Source of the DNA: Myxococcales bacterium
GTDB taxonomy: Bacteria > Myxococcota_A > UBA9160 > SMWR01
Direction: 5' to 3'
Length of the DNA stretch: 13,954 bases
NCBI GenBank assembly: GCA_022572485.1
Contig: JACZVU010000060.1
Span: 1 to 13,954 of the forward strand
The translations under genes and the position numbers were made by a program. Of the stretch, positions 1-8,427 are shown piece after piece. Within the stretch, counting starts at the first letter, position 1. Each line of letters opens with the position of its first letter. The notes below the pieces were generated by a model. That model ran no database searches. It was not told where the DNA came from and saw nothing but the letters and a program-made list of their open reading frames with translations.

Positions 1-1457
1 GCGGCGAGTTCGAAGTCGTCATCGGCCTCGAGGTACACGTCCACCTGCGCACGAAGTCCAAGCTCTTCAGCCCGGCTCCGATCCTCTACGGCGCAGAACC
101 GAACCACAGCGTGCACCCGATCTGTCTCGCGCTACCCGGAGTGCTCCCGGTACTCAACAAGCGCGCCGTCGAGCTTGCTGTCCGCGCGTCTCTCGCGATG
201 AACTGCGAAGTCCATCAGCGTTCGATCTTCGCTCGAAAGAATTATTTCTATCCGGACCTCGCGAAGGGCTATCAGATCTCGCAGTACGAAGAACCGTTGG
301 CTACCGGCGGATGGGTCGATATTCCGGTAGAGGGTGGAGAGGGTGCCGCGAACAAGAAGCGCATCCGCCTGACGCGCATCCACATGGAGGAGGACGCTGG
401 AAAGTCGATCCACGACAATGCCATCGTCGGCTCCGGCACGACGCTCATCGATTTCAACCGAGCCGGTGTGCCGCTGATCGAGATCGTTTCGGAACCGGAT
501 CTCCGATCTGCCGAAGAGGCCAGCGCCTATCTGCGGGCCGTTCGGTCGATCTTGCGATTCTCCGACGTTTCTGACGCTGACATGGAGAAGGGTCACCTTC
601 GCTGCGATGTGAATGTGTCGCTCCGGCCTCGAGGGTCGGATGAATATGGCACGCGCACGGAGCTGAAGAACCTCAACTCGTTTCGCTTCGTCGAAGATGC
701 GGCGAATGCCGAGATCGAGCGCCAGACAGTGACGCTGCGCGGTGGAGGTCGGGTGCAGCAGTGCACGCTCTCCTACGATCCGCGGACCAGGCGCACATCG
801 GTCTTGAGGGTCAAAGAGGACGCGGATGACTACCGCTATTTCCCGGATCCCGATCTCATTCCGCTGCTCCTCTCGGCGGAGGAAATCGAGCGGGCGCGGT
901 CGGAGGTTCCTGAACTCGCCGAACAGAGAACGGAACGCTTCCAGAGCGAGTATGGTCTTTCTGAATACAACGCCGTCCAGCTGACCGCATCGCCATCGGT
1001 CGCCAATTTTTTCGAAGCAGCTGCGAAGCAGCACGGCGCTCCGAAGGTGGTTGCGAATTGGATCCTGCGGGACGTCATGCAGGCGCTCAATGAGCGAGAA
1101 TTGGCGATCGACGACTCGCCGTTCTCGCCGGAGGGACTCACCCGACTGATCCGGATGGTCGACGAGGGCAAGACCACGGTGAAGAGCGCGCGGGGTCTGG
1201 TCGCCGAACTGGTCGAATCGGGCGGGGACCCCGAGGTTCTCGTCGCCGAGCGCGGGCTCGCCGCTGTCTCGGATACCGGGGTCATCGAGCAGGCCGTCTC
1301 CGAAGTGCTCGCCGAGAATCCAGAGAACGTCGAACGCTTCCGTTCCGGCGAGGAGAAGGTGATGAACTTCCTGATGGGCCAGGTCATGCGCAAGACCCAG
1401 GGGAAGGCAGATCCTGCCGCAGTGCGCGAGATCATTGCGCGCGAGCTCGGGAAATAA
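1..1457 (+). CDS. gatB: Aspartyl/glutamyl-tRNA(Asn/Gln) amidotransferase subunit B (5' end cut by window edge)
   Basis: GatB is the tRNA-binding and kinase subunit of GatCAB, which converts Glu-tRNA(Gln) and Asp-tRNA(Asn) to the amidated forms in the cytoplasm. The frame is already open at position 3 with the family's opening (EVVIGLEVHVHLRTKSKLF), so only a few N-terminal residues are missing; the GTG at 111 is an internal codon, not the start. About 484 residues are visible, close to the usual GatB length. Family hallmarks seen are RKNYFYPDL, the HMEEDAGKS segment, IEIVSEPD, LRCDVNVSLRP, TELKNLNSF and DDYRYFPDPD, followed by the C-terminal GatB/YqeY helical domain from about 985. The zinc-type CxC...CxxC positions near the N-terminus read SPAP...HPIC, as in zinc-less GatBs such as that of Staphylococcus aureus. 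gatC and gatA probably lie upstream. The next gene starts 4 nt after the stop. Confidence 0.97.
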   Translation, partial: GEFEVVIGLEVHVHLRTKSKLFSPAPILYGAEPNHSVHPICLALPGVLPVLNKRAVELAVRASLAMNCEVHQRSIFARKNYFYPDLAKGYQISQYEEPLATGGWVDIPVEGGEGAANKKRIRLTRIHMEEDAGKSIHDNAIVGSGTTLIDFNRAGVPLIEIVSEPDLRSAEEASAYLRAVRSILRFSDVSDADMEKGHLRCDVNVSLRPRGSDEYGTRTELKNLNSFRFVEDAANAEIERQTVTLRGGGRVQQCTLSYDPRTRRTSVLRVKEDADDYRYFPDPDLIPLLLSAEEIERARSEVPELAEQRTERFQSEYGLSEYNAVQLTASPSVANFFEAAAKQHGAPKVVANWILRDVMQALNERELAIDDSPFSPEGLTRLIRMVDEGKTTVKSARGLVAELVESGGDPEVLVAERGLAAVSDTGVIEQAVSEVLAENPENVERFRSGEEKVMNFLMGQVMRKTQGKADPAAVREIIARELGK

Positions 1458-1461
1458 CCAC

Positions 1462-2535
1462 GTGCGGGTTGTCGCCCGCGTTGGTGACGCGTTGTTCCTG
1501 CTGTTGTTTGTGGCGGTGATCGGTCTGCGCGTAGTGTTACCGCGCGTCGCCGGTGAGGACGTTGTCCGTGCGCGCCTATCCGAAGCTACGAAGCCTGCGA
1601 TCGGCCGCGGAGTCGAATTCACAGCACTGAAGTTCGAGCTGTTCCCGCCGTCTGTCATCGTGATCGGTGCAGTCGTCGGAGACGAAGCGATGCCGCTCGC
1701 GAGAGCCGATCGAATCGAATTGACGCTCGCGTTCGCGCCGTTGCTCGCCGGTATCCTCCTCATCGACTCGGTGATCATCGAGGGCGCGGAAATTCATCTC
1801 GTGCGCACCCAGAGCGGGATCGCATTTGTTGGCGCCGAGACCGCGGAATCGAATCGGGCCGTGCGATCGGATCTGGCGGTGCGCGGTCTGTCGCTGTCGG
1901 GCGCCGAGATCACACTCGAGGACCGTACGGTCCATCCAGCTCTTCTCTGGGTGCTGCGGGATGTAGCAGTCCGCGTGTTTGCTGAAGCGCTCGGCTCGCC
2001 CATCGTTTTTGATCTCGCCGGCGAATTTGCGTCCGGAGGCCAGCTGTTCGGAAATGGAGAAGTTGGCGTTGACGGCGAACTAAAACTCGAGCTCGGATTC
2101 GAGGCTGTGGCAATCGCCACTGCGAGGCCCTATTTCGCAGCGGACTACGAGGTCGGCGGGTTGTTGACGGGATCGATTCGAGCGAACGGAAGCGTCGACA
2201 GCCCCGCGATCGAGCTGACCGCCACGCTACGCGAAGCCAGCCTCCAACTCGGGGACATTGCGCTTCGCGGAACCCTCGAAATCGATGCGAGCATTCGAGA
2301 CGCTCTGGGTGCTCCGAATGGCTTCGTGGAACTCGACGCGACCGAGGCCGAACTCAGGTACGCGGGTTTTTTCACCAAGGCACCCGGAAGCCCAGCGCGC
2401 GTGGTCGGGCAGGTGACCACCAGCGCGGAGGGTGCGCTTGCAATGGACGCCTGGGAGTTCGTGATGCAGGACCTCGATGGACACGTCCAGGTCGAGGCCG
2501 ACGATCGATTCCGCTTGGCGGGGCCGGAAGCCTGA
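1462..2535 (+). CDS. AsmA-like membrane-anchored protein
   Basis: The protein has about 357 residues. One N-terminal membrane segment (about residues 8-27, GDALFLLLFVAVIGLRVVLP) precedes a long beta-rich periplasmic part. The pattern 'short basic start, TM helix, LKFELFPPSVIVIGAVVGD, ARADRIELTLAFAPLLAG, LLIDSVIIEGAEIHLVR' is typical of AsmA/TamB-like proteins, which are linked to lipid movement to, or assembly of, the outer membrane. I chose GTG 1462 because it follows the gatB stop by 4 nt and directly precedes the TM helix. A TTG at 1435 would overlap gatB by 23 nt and add nine polar residues. The juxtaposition suggests translational coupling to gatB. The protein ends soon after a repeat-like beta segment without the longer C-terminal part of many AsmA proteins, so it may be a short form or a truncation. 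The family call is moderately secure; the exact role is unknown. Confidence 0.65.
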   Translation: MRVVARVGDALFLLLFVAVIGLRVVLPRVAGEDVVRARLSEATKPAIGRGVEFTALKFELFPPSVIVIGAVVGDEAMPLARADRIELTLAFAPLLAGILLIDSVIIEGAEIHLVRTQSGIAFVGAETAESNRAVRSDLAVRGLSLSGAEITLEDRTVHPALLWVLRDVAVRVFAEALGSPIVFDLAGEFASGGQLFGNGEVGVDGELKLELGFEAVAIATARPYFAADYEVGGLLTGSIRANGSVDSPAIELTATLREASLQLGDIALRGTLEIDASIRDALGAPNGFVELDATEAELRYAGFFTKAPGSPARVVGQVTTSAEGALAMDAWEFVMQDLDGHVQVEADDRFRLAGPEA

Positions 2536-2607
2536 ATTGAGCGACTGCCCGCGGAGAAGCGCTCCGAAACCTCAAGAAGGTACAAATGGGTGTGATCCCC
2601 CTCAAGG

Positions 2608-4566
2608 ATGGAGTTACTGAGGACGATACTTCTCCCTGTGAGGGATACCCCCGGCTCCATTCTATGTGTCGATGACGACCGAAACCTGTGCCGGATCCTC
2701 TCCGAGGCCCTGGGGGGGGAAGGCTATGCGGTTCGGTCGGTTTTCGATGGCGATCACGCGCTTGCGGAGCTGCGCGAGGCTCCTCCCGACATCGTGCTGC
2801 TCGACCTGATCCTGCCGCAAAAAGACGGCTTTGCGGTCCTCGAGGCCCTTCGCGCGATGGAGGCTCCGGTTTGTGACACCCCGGTCGTGCTCATGACCGG
2901 CTGCTCCCCGACCCCGCAGGATCGAGACCGCGCGAAATCCCTGGGCGTGGTGGAGTTTCTCACCAAGCCGGTGCCGCTGCGCGATCTCTTGGCCGTCGTC
3001 GCGCGCTACCCGGGCGAGCGGAAATCCAACGCTTCTCGTGACGACAATCCGAGGCCGGGTGCTCGGGTCGTATCTCGATCAGCCGGATTGTCGGGATCGC
3101 TCAAGGATCTTCCGCTTCCCGCGCTGCTCCATCATCTTCACGGACTTCGAGCCACCGGTGTGCTCCAGCTCGCGAGTGGGAGGAAGCGCAAGTGGATTCA
3201 GCTTCGCGATGGCTATCCGCGAGCGGTGCGCTCGAATCTCATCAACGAATGCCTCGGAAATTTTCTCGTGCGCGGTGGAAAAATTAGCCAGGCCAGCTTT
3301 GCCGAATCGCGGCGACGGATCAAGCCAGGTCGACTGCAGGGAGAGGTCCTCGTCGCAATGGAAATCCTGTCCGAGGAGGAGATCGCGGTGGCGCTGCGCG
3401 CCCAGGCCGATGAAAAGCTCTTCGAGGCGTTCAGTTGGAAATCGGGAACCTATCGATTCAAGCAGGGCATCGGCCTCGAGCGCGCGAACCTCCTCGGCGT
3501 GGAGCGAAGTCCCGCCAATCTGATCCTCCGCGGTGTGCGCGAGCGCTTTCCGCTCAAGCTGATTGAGGATTACATCTGCTCATACGCGGACTGTTTTCTC
3601 GCTCCGGCTGAAAGCCCCTTCTATCAATTTCAAGAAGTCGATCTGGACCCCGAACACGAGGAGCTTCTCGCTGGCCTCGATGGAACGCAACGGCTGGCTG
3701 AGTTCTTGAAGGCCACTCCGGATCTCAAGCGCACCCTCTACGCGATGTTGGCGTTCGGGCTCCTCGAACTCAGAGGAGGCAAAACCCCGCATGCCAAGCG
3801 CCCGCTTCGCCGCGAGGCGAGATCGTCGCAGATTGCCAAGGGAGACGAGTTGCGCGCTCGGCTGACCGTTCTGGCGGATCGGATGCGCGACCAGAACTAT
3901 TTCGAAATCCTCGAGATCGATGATTCGGCCACGGAGGAGCAGCTCCGGGTCGCGTTCGAGAAGCGGGCGGCGCATCTCCATCCCGACCACTACAGACGGT
4001 CCGGTGAAGCGGTCGCGCATTTGGCCAGCGAGGTCTTCGCACAGATCAATCAGGCCTACCAGACCCTCGCGGATCCGCGTCGGCGCAGTGAGTACGTGCT
4101 CAACCAGCGCAAGGACGAGCGCGATGCCGAGCGCCGGAAGAAGAGCGAGCAGGCTCTGGAGGCGGAGGTGTGCTTTCAGGAGGGCCAGCGCCTGTTGGCA
4201 CAGCGCGCCTACGAGCGTGCGCTGGAGGCTTTCGGTCGCGCTCTGGAACTCTATCCGGACGCTGGGGAGTACCACTCCCATTACGGCTGGGCACTTCACC
4301 TCTGCCATCCCGACCACCCCGACATCATCTCTGAAGCGATCGAGCACGTTCGCTGCGGAATCAAGCTGGCGGGGCAACGCGAGACGTCCTACCTCTTTCT
4401 GGGTCGTCTGTGCAAGGCCACTGGCCGGGTTGAACTGGCGGAGAGGATGTTCACACGCGCCATTCAGCTCGATCCCGGCTGTGTCGAGGCCCTGCGCGAA
4501 CTTCGCCTCATCAGCTTGAGGCGGCACAAATCGAAGGGACTCATCAGGCGCCTGCTGCGCCGTTGA
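2608..4566 (+). CDS. Receiver-DUF4388(PATAN)-DnaJ-TPR multidomain response regulator
   Basis: The protein has 652 residues and four recognisable parts. (1) A CheY-like receiver at about 16-135, with acidic pair D22/D23, phospho-acceptor D66 in VLLDLILP, T97 and K120 in FLTKP: all key residues are present. (2) A DUF4388/PATAN domain at about 160-290, starting GLSGSLKDLPLPALLHHLH and containing GVLQLASG and a G-x-YRF end. (3) A J-domain at about 429-498 with NYFEILEI, an intact HPD motif (458-460) and INQAYQTLADP, so DnaK/Hsp70 stimulation is possible. (4) TPR-like helical repeats from about 517 to 632, then a basic tail. There is no DNA-binding output domain, so output is probably through protein contacts. 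Start: ATG 2608 has no well-spaced ribosome site (AAGG directly abuts it). GTG 2638, ten codons later and nearer the receiver core, is an alternative. It is followed 22 nt later by ilvE. DUF4388 receivers are common in gliding or twitching deltaproteobacteria; the partner kinase is not in the window. Confidence 0.9.
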   Translation: MELLRTILLPVRDTPGSILCVDDDRNLCRILSEALGGEGYAVRSVFDGDHALAELREAPPDIVLLDLILPQKDGFAVLEALRAMEAPVCDTPVVLMTGCSPTPQDRDRAKSLGVVEFLTKPVPLRDLLAVVARYPGERKSNASRDDNPRPGARVVSRSAGLSGSLKDLPLPALLHHLHGLRATGVLQLASGRKRKWIQLRDGYPRAVRSNLINECLGNFLVRGGKISQASFAESRRRIKPGRLQGEVLVAMEILSEEEIAVALRAQADEKLFEAFSWKSGTYRFKQGIGLERANLLGVERSPANLILRGVRERFPLKLIEDYICSYADCFLAPAESPFYQFQEVDLDPEHEELLAGLDGTQRLAEFLKATPDLKRTLYAMLAFGLLELRGGKTPHAKRPLRREARSSQIAKGDELRARLTVLADRMRDQNYFEILEIDDSATEEQLRVAFEKRAAHLHPDHYRRSGEAVAHLASEVFAQINQAYQTLADPRRRSEYVLNQRKDERDAERRKKSEQALEAEVCFQEGQRLLAQRAYERALEAFGRALELYPDAGEYHSHYGWALHLCHPDHPDIISEAIEHVRCGIKLAGQRETSYLFLGRLCKATGRVELAERMFTRAIQLDPGCVEALRELRLISLRRHKSKGLIRRLLRR

Positions 4567-4588
4567 GTTTCGGCGCGGCAGAGGTCCG

Positions 4589-5518
4589 ATGAGCGAGATC
4601 CCGAGCATCACTGGCGAAAAGATCTGGCTCGACGGCAAATTCGTTGATTGGTCAGATGCCAAAGTTCACATTCTCACCCACACGCTGCACTACGGACTCG
4701 GTGTCTTCGAAGGTCTCCGCTGCTACCCAACCGCAGATGGCCGCTCTGCTGTGTTTCGACTCGCCGATCACATTCGCCGCCTCTTCGATTCGGCGCGGAT
4801 CAATCTCATGGAAATTCCCTTTGGTCGGAAGGAAATCGAGGAAGCCTCTCTCGAAACCCTTCGCCGCAATCACCTCGAAGAGGGCTACATCCGCCCGATC
4901 GTGTTCATCGGTGAAGGAGCGATGGGCCTCCATCCCGGTTCCAACCCGATCCGCGTGGCGGTGATTGCCTGGCCCTGGGGGAAATACCTCGGAGAAGAGG
5001 GTATGGAGAACGGTATCCGAGCCAAGATTTCCACGTTCAGCCGCCATCACGTCAATGCCAAGATGACGAAGGGCAAGACCTGTGGGGATTACGTGAACTC
5101 GATTCTCGCCAAACGTGAGGCACTCCTCGACGGTTATGACGAGGCGATCATGCTCGACGTGCAGGGGTTGGTATCCGAAGCGAGCGGCGAGAATATCTTC
5201 ATCGTTCGCGACGACGTACTCCAGACACCCCCCCTGCATTCTGTCCTCGATGGAATCACCCGAGCGACGGTCTGCGAGCTGGCCCGATGCCGCGGCATCC
5301 GGGTCGAAGAGCGCCTGATCACACGTGACGACCTCTACGTAGCCGACGAAATTTTCCTCACTGGGACCGCCGCCGAAGTGACGCCGATCCGAGAAGTCGA
5401 TCACCGCACGATTGGGAACGGAAGCCGCGGGCCGCTAACCAAGGTGCTTCAAGAGGCCTATTTCGACGTCGTGGCGGGGCGCGATCCCGATTTCGTGCGC
5501 TATCTCGCCTACGTCTAA
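4589..5518 (+). CDS. ilvE: Branched-chain amino acid aminotransferase (PLP class IV)
   Basis: The enzyme transfers the amino group between glutamate and the 2-oxo acids of leucine, isoleucine and valine, the last step of branched-chain amino acid synthesis, in the cytoplasm. The 309 residues align throughout with E. coli IlvE from memory: AKVHILTHTLHYGLGVFEGLRCY, YIRPIVFIGEGAMGLHP, WPWGKYLG, SEASGENIF, GITRATV, and the C-terminal FLTGTAAEVTPIREVD. The catalytic PLP lysine is K163 in KGKTCGDYVNS, and E197 (SEASGEN) is the expected contact to the PLP ring nitrogen. The start at ATG 4589 is supported by AGAGG four bases upstream and by the normal N-terminus (KIWLDGKFVDWSDAKVH). It lies 22 nt downstream of the response-regulator gene, probably on the same transcript but without an evident functional link. 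A weak hairpin follows the stop. Confidence 0.95.
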   Translation: MSEIPSITGEKIWLDGKFVDWSDAKVHILTHTLHYGLGVFEGLRCYPTADGRSAVFRLADHIRRLFDSARINLMEIPFGRKEIEEASLETLRRNHLEEGYIRPIVFIGEGAMGLHPGSNPIRVAVIAWPWGKYLGEEGMENGIRAKISTFSRHHVNAKMTKGKTCGDYVNSILAKREALLDGYDEAIMLDVQGLVSEASGENIFIVRDDVLQTPPLHSVLDGITRATVCELARCRGIRVEERLITRDDLYVADEIFLTGTAAEVTPIREVDHRTIGNGSRGPLTKVLQEAYFDVVAGRDPDFVRYLAYV

Positions 5519-5520
5519 AA

Positions 5521-5538
5521 CCACTCCCTAGAGGGTGG
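5521..5538 (+). terminator. Weak hairpin just after ilvE
   Basis: The sequence CCACTCCCTAGAGGGTGG can form a six-pair stem (one G-T pair) with a six-base loop, starting 3 nt after the ilvE stop codon. It is not followed by a run of T, so it is at best a weak transcript-end or mRNA-stabilising hairpin. The rest of the 201-bp gap to the next gene (5539-5719) shows no gene, repeat or convincing promoter. Confidence 0.25.
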
Positions 5539-5719
5539 CATCGGGCACCGCTCGCGTGCTCGAATCCGTTGCTGATGTGATTTTCTCGAAATAGCGATTG
5601 CCGTTGGCTTCGATTTGGAACGTCGGCTGCCGATGCGGGTGGGGCGTCTGCACGAGAATCAAATGGAGACGGATCTGGCTTTCAGCGGCGTTGCTGCCCG
5701 ACCGATACGCATCGTCGCC

Positions 5720-7339
5720 ATGCCCAGCCAACGGACCTCCCTCCTCGGTCGCCTTGCGGTTCACAATCAAATGATTTCGATGGAGCAGCTCGCCGAGGCG
5801 ACGGAAGAGCAGGGGCGCAGGAGCGATGACTCCCGCCTCGGCGATATCCTGCTCGAGAAGGGTTTCATCACCTCAGAACAACTTGCGAGTTTGGTGAACG
5901 CCCAGCGGGAGATGGTTGCGCGCCAACGCGCGAGCCAGGCCGCGCAAGCGACCGCACCGGACCTCGAGATCCAGCCACAGAAAGCGCCGGCCGCGGTCGA
6001 TCCGCGAAGTGACCCGATGACACCGCATGCCGTAGAATTGCCCACGCCCACGCTTGGGCCCACGCCTGAGCCGAAGCGGGAAGCGTCGGCCACAGCTCTG
6101 CGTCGACCGGATGCGCCCACTCCAGTGGCTCCGCCGACTGCAGCTCTGCGTCGACCGGATGCGCCGTCCAGCCCAGCGGCTCCGCCGATTGCCGAGCCCG
6201 AGTCTGCTCCCCCGGTCGAATCGAAGGCCCCGGCTCCGGATGCGCCAGTCGCCACCCTGGGTGGCGAACTCGCCGTTCCATCGGACGCCGATCGCGAGGC
6301 GTTCAACGCGATGCTGAAGGAGGCCGTCGCCAGAGAGGCAAGCGATATTCACGTACATGCGGGGTCGCCGCTGACGTTTCGCGTAAACGGGCAGCTCACT
6401 CGCGGCCGCGAGGGTGTCGTCGATGCCGCCCAGTCGGAGCTCTTCGCCATGAGCCCGTTGAACGCCGAACAGCGCGACATTTTTGCACAGCACGGCGAAG
6501 TCGACTTTTGTTATTCGCTCGATGGTGTCGGTCGGTTTCGCGCCAACGTCTATCGCCAGCAACGCGGCGTCGACGCGGTCTTCCGCTACATCCCTCCGCA
6601 GGCGCCTTCTCTCGAGACGCTGGGCCTTCCCTCATCGCTCGCGAAGTTCACCAATTTTCACCAGGGAATGGTGTTGGTGACGGGACCAGCTGGCTGCGGA
6701 AAGTCGTCGACGCTTGCGGCACTGGTGAATCTAGTCAATGAAGAACGCCGCGATCACATCCTCACGATCGAAGATCCAATTGAATACCTGCATCCCTCGA
6801 AGCGCTGCCTGGTGAATCAGAGAAGCGTATACCATCACACGGAATCCTTTGCGCGAGCGCTGCGCGCGGCATTGCGTGAGGACCCGGATGTGATCGTGAT
6901 TGGTGAGTTGCGCGATCTGGAGACCATCTCTCTGGCGCTGAGTGCCGCCGAAACGGGCCACCTCGTGCTGGCCACGCTGCACACCAACAACGCGATCCGA
7001 ACCCTCAACCGCATCATTGGCGCTTTCCCGGCTGATCAGCAGGGGCAGGTTCGGATGATGCTTTCGGAATCGTTGCGCGCGGTGATCTCGCAGCGGTTGA
7101 TACCGCGCGCCGATGGTCAGGGGCGGGTCGCCGCGATCGAGAGCCTGGTCGTCACCCGAGCGGTCGGTAACTTGATCCGCGAAAACAAGACCTTTCAGAT
7201 CCACTCGATTCTCCAGACGGGCGCTGCGCAGGGGATGATTTTGCTCGATCACTCGATCAAGGTGCTGCTCGACGCCGGCACGATTAGCCGGGAAGAAGCC
7301 CTTCGAAATTGTGAAGACGCCAAGGTTCTGGGCGGCTGA
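5720..7339 (+). CDS. PilT/PilU-type ATPase with N-terminal MshEN-like domain
   Basis: A 539-residue type IV pilus ATPase. Residues about 8-62 contain two 24-residue motifs, LLGRL...EEQ (8-31) and RLGDILLEKGFITSEQLASL...NAQ (39-62), with the RLGxxLxxxGxIxxxxLxxxLxxQ pattern of MshEN/GSPII_E_N domains, which can bind c-di-GMP. Residues about 75-185 are a Pro/Ala-rich linker with an internal repeat. A PilT-like N-domain follows (SDIHVHAGSPLTFRVNGQL), then the ATPase core: Walker A GPAGCGKSS (322-330, K328), Asp box TIEDPIEY (349-356), Walker B VIVIGELRD (391-399) and His box ATLHTNN (418-424). The C-terminal VGNLIRENK resembles PilT's AIRNLIRE region. ATG 5720 places the MshEN-like motif near the N-terminus but has no clear ribosome site. 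In-frame TTG 5615, ATG 5633 and ATG 5663 are alternatives. The canonical pilT starts 11 nt downstream. Role inferred: modulator or second retraction ATPase (PilU-like). Confidence 0.88.
   Translation: MPSQRTSLLGRLAVHNQMISMEQLAEATEEQGRRSDDSRLGDILLEKGFITSEQLASLVNAQREMVARQRASQAAQATAPDLEIQPQKAPAAVDPRSDPMTPHAVELPTPTLGPTPEPKREASATALRRPDAPTPVAPPTAALRRPDAPSSPAAPPIAEPESAPPVESKAPAPDAPVATLGGELAVPSDADREAFNAMLKEAVAREASDIHVHAGSPLTFRVNGQLTRGREGVVDAAQSELFAMSPLNAEQRDIFAQHGEVDFCYSLDGVGRFRANVYRQQRGVDAVFRYIPPQAPSLETLGLPSSLAKFTNFHQGMVLVTGPAGCGKSSTLAALVNLVNEERRDHILTIEDPIEYLHPSKRCLVNQRSVYHHTESFARALRAALREDPDVIVIGELRDLETISLALSAAETGHLVLATLHTNNAIRTLNRIIGAFPADQQGQVRMMLSESLRAVISQRLIPRADGQGRVAAIESLVVTRAVGNLIRENKTFQIHSILQTGAAQGMILLDHSIKVLLDAGTISREEALRNCEDAKVLGG
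6093..6165 (+). repeat. 25-bp exact direct repeat in the ATPase linker
   Basis: A 25-bp sequence (6093-6117) recurs exactly at 6141-6165, 48 bp (16 codons) apart. It encodes ALRRPDAP twice within a Pro/Ala-rich linker. The flanking GGCTCCGCCG stretches also repeat, giving roughly two units of 16-18 residues. This points to recent expansion by slippage or unequal recombination in a flexible tether whose length may vary among strains. Confidence 0.85.
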
Positions 7340-7350
7340 GGGAGATCCGA

Positions 7351-8427
7351 ATGGCTCGAATCGACGACATGCTGCGCCACGTGAAGGATCACAACGGATC
7401 AGATCTTCATCTGGCGGCCGGGATCACCCCACGCATGCGCAGCCACGGCGAACTCGCGGAGTTAGAAGGTTGGACCGAGCTCACTGACGAGTCTCTTCGG
7501 GAGATCATCCGCGAGGTTGCGACGGACTCCGATTGGCAGAGTTTCGAGGAATGCGGCGATCTGGATTTTGCGTACGGCCTGGAGGGCGTTGCCCGTTTTC
7601 GCGCCAACTATTTTGTTCAGGAACGCGGTGCGGGTGCAGTCTTCCGGATCATTCCCGAAGAGATCCTGACGCTCGAAGATCTCAAGCTGCCAGAAGCGGT
7701 CGGGTCGCTTTGCCATCTGAATCAAGGGCTCGTGCTCATCACGGGCCCCACGGGCTCCGGTAAATCGACCACGCTGGCTGCGGTCATCAATGAGATCAAT
7801 CGCACCCTTTCCCGGCATATCGTTACGATCGAAGATCCCGTCGAGTTCGTACACCAGAACGAGGAGTCGATTATCTCTCACCGAGAAGTCGGATCGCACA
7901 CGCTCGGGTTTACCTCCGCTCTTCGCGCATCGATTCGACAGGATGCGGATGTGGTTCTCGTCGGTGAAATGCGAGACATAGAAACGATCTCGCTTGCGAT
8001 CACCGCAGCGGAGATGGGGCTGTTGGTGTTTGGCACATTGCACACCAACAGCGCCACCAAGACGGTGGATCGAATTGTAGATGCCTTTCCGGCCGATGAG
8101 CAAAACCAGATTCGCGTCAGCTTGTCTGAATCGCTGGCTGGTGTTGTCTCTCAGTTGTTGCTGCGGACAGTCGATGGAAAGGGCCGCTGCGCGGTCCACG
8201 AGATCCTGCTGAAGACTCCGGGCCTTGCGAATGTGATTCGCGAGGGAAATACACCCATGTTGAACTCCATCATCCAATCTGGAAAACGCCAGGGAATGCA
8301 ATCGATGGACGACGCGTTGTTCGCAGCCGTCGAGTCCGGCCAAATTCGTGCCATCGATGCCCACATGAAGGCCACCGAGAAGGCTCGCTTCGAACCCCTG
8401 ATCGCAAAGGAAGAATCCGCCCACTGA
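7351..8427 (+). CDS. pilT: Type IV pilus retraction ATPase PilT
   Basis: A 358-residue hexameric motor ATPase that powers pilus retraction (twitching motility) at the inner-membrane base of the pilus. The family order is complete: SDLHLAAGITPRMRSHGEL at the N-terminus, Walker A GPTGSGKST (132-140, K138), Asp box TIEDPVEF (159-166), Walker B VVLVGEMRD (201-209, E206) and His box FGTLHTN (227-233, H231). The retraction-associated AIRNLIRE-like segment reads LANVIREG (292-299). ATG 7351 has a good ribosome site: GGGAG just after the upstream stop, six bases before the start. Only 11 nt separate it from the upstream ATPase gene, so the two are cotranscribed and their products may form a PilT/PilU-like pair. 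The last residues, IAKEESAH, and the TGA stop lie inside the first unit of a 30-bp tandem repeat array, so the natural C-terminus may once have been different. Confidence 0.96.
   Translation: MARIDDMLRHVKDHNGSDLHLAAGITPRMRSHGELAELEGWTELTDESLREIIREVATDSDWQSFEECGDLDFAYGLEGVARFRANYFVQERGAGAVFRIIPEEILTLEDLKLPEAVGSLCHLNQGLVLITGPTGSGKSTTLAAVINEINRTLSRHIVTIEDPVEFVHQNEESIISHREVGSHTLGFTSALRASIRQDADVVLVGEMRDIETISLAITAAEMGLLVFGTLHTNSATKTVDRIVDAFPADEQNQIRVSLSESLAGVVSQLLLRTVDGKGRCAVHEILLKTPGLANVIREGNTPMLNSIIQSGKRQGMQSMDDALFAAVESGQIRAIDAHMKATEKARFEPLIAKEESAH

Noticed and set aside
132..1778. Long minus-strand open frame (548 codons) opposite gatB and the AsmA-like gene
   Set aside because: It is the antisense shadow of two well-supported genes and encodes an Arg/His-rich sequence with no family features.
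2536..2660. Frameshifted continuation of the AsmA-like protein into the response-regulator start
   Set aside because: One alternative frame stays open for about 40 codons, but the residues do not resemble an AsmA C-terminus.
3580..4662. 360-codon minus-strand frame opposite the response-regulator gene
   Set aside because: Shadow of a clearly coding multidomain gene.
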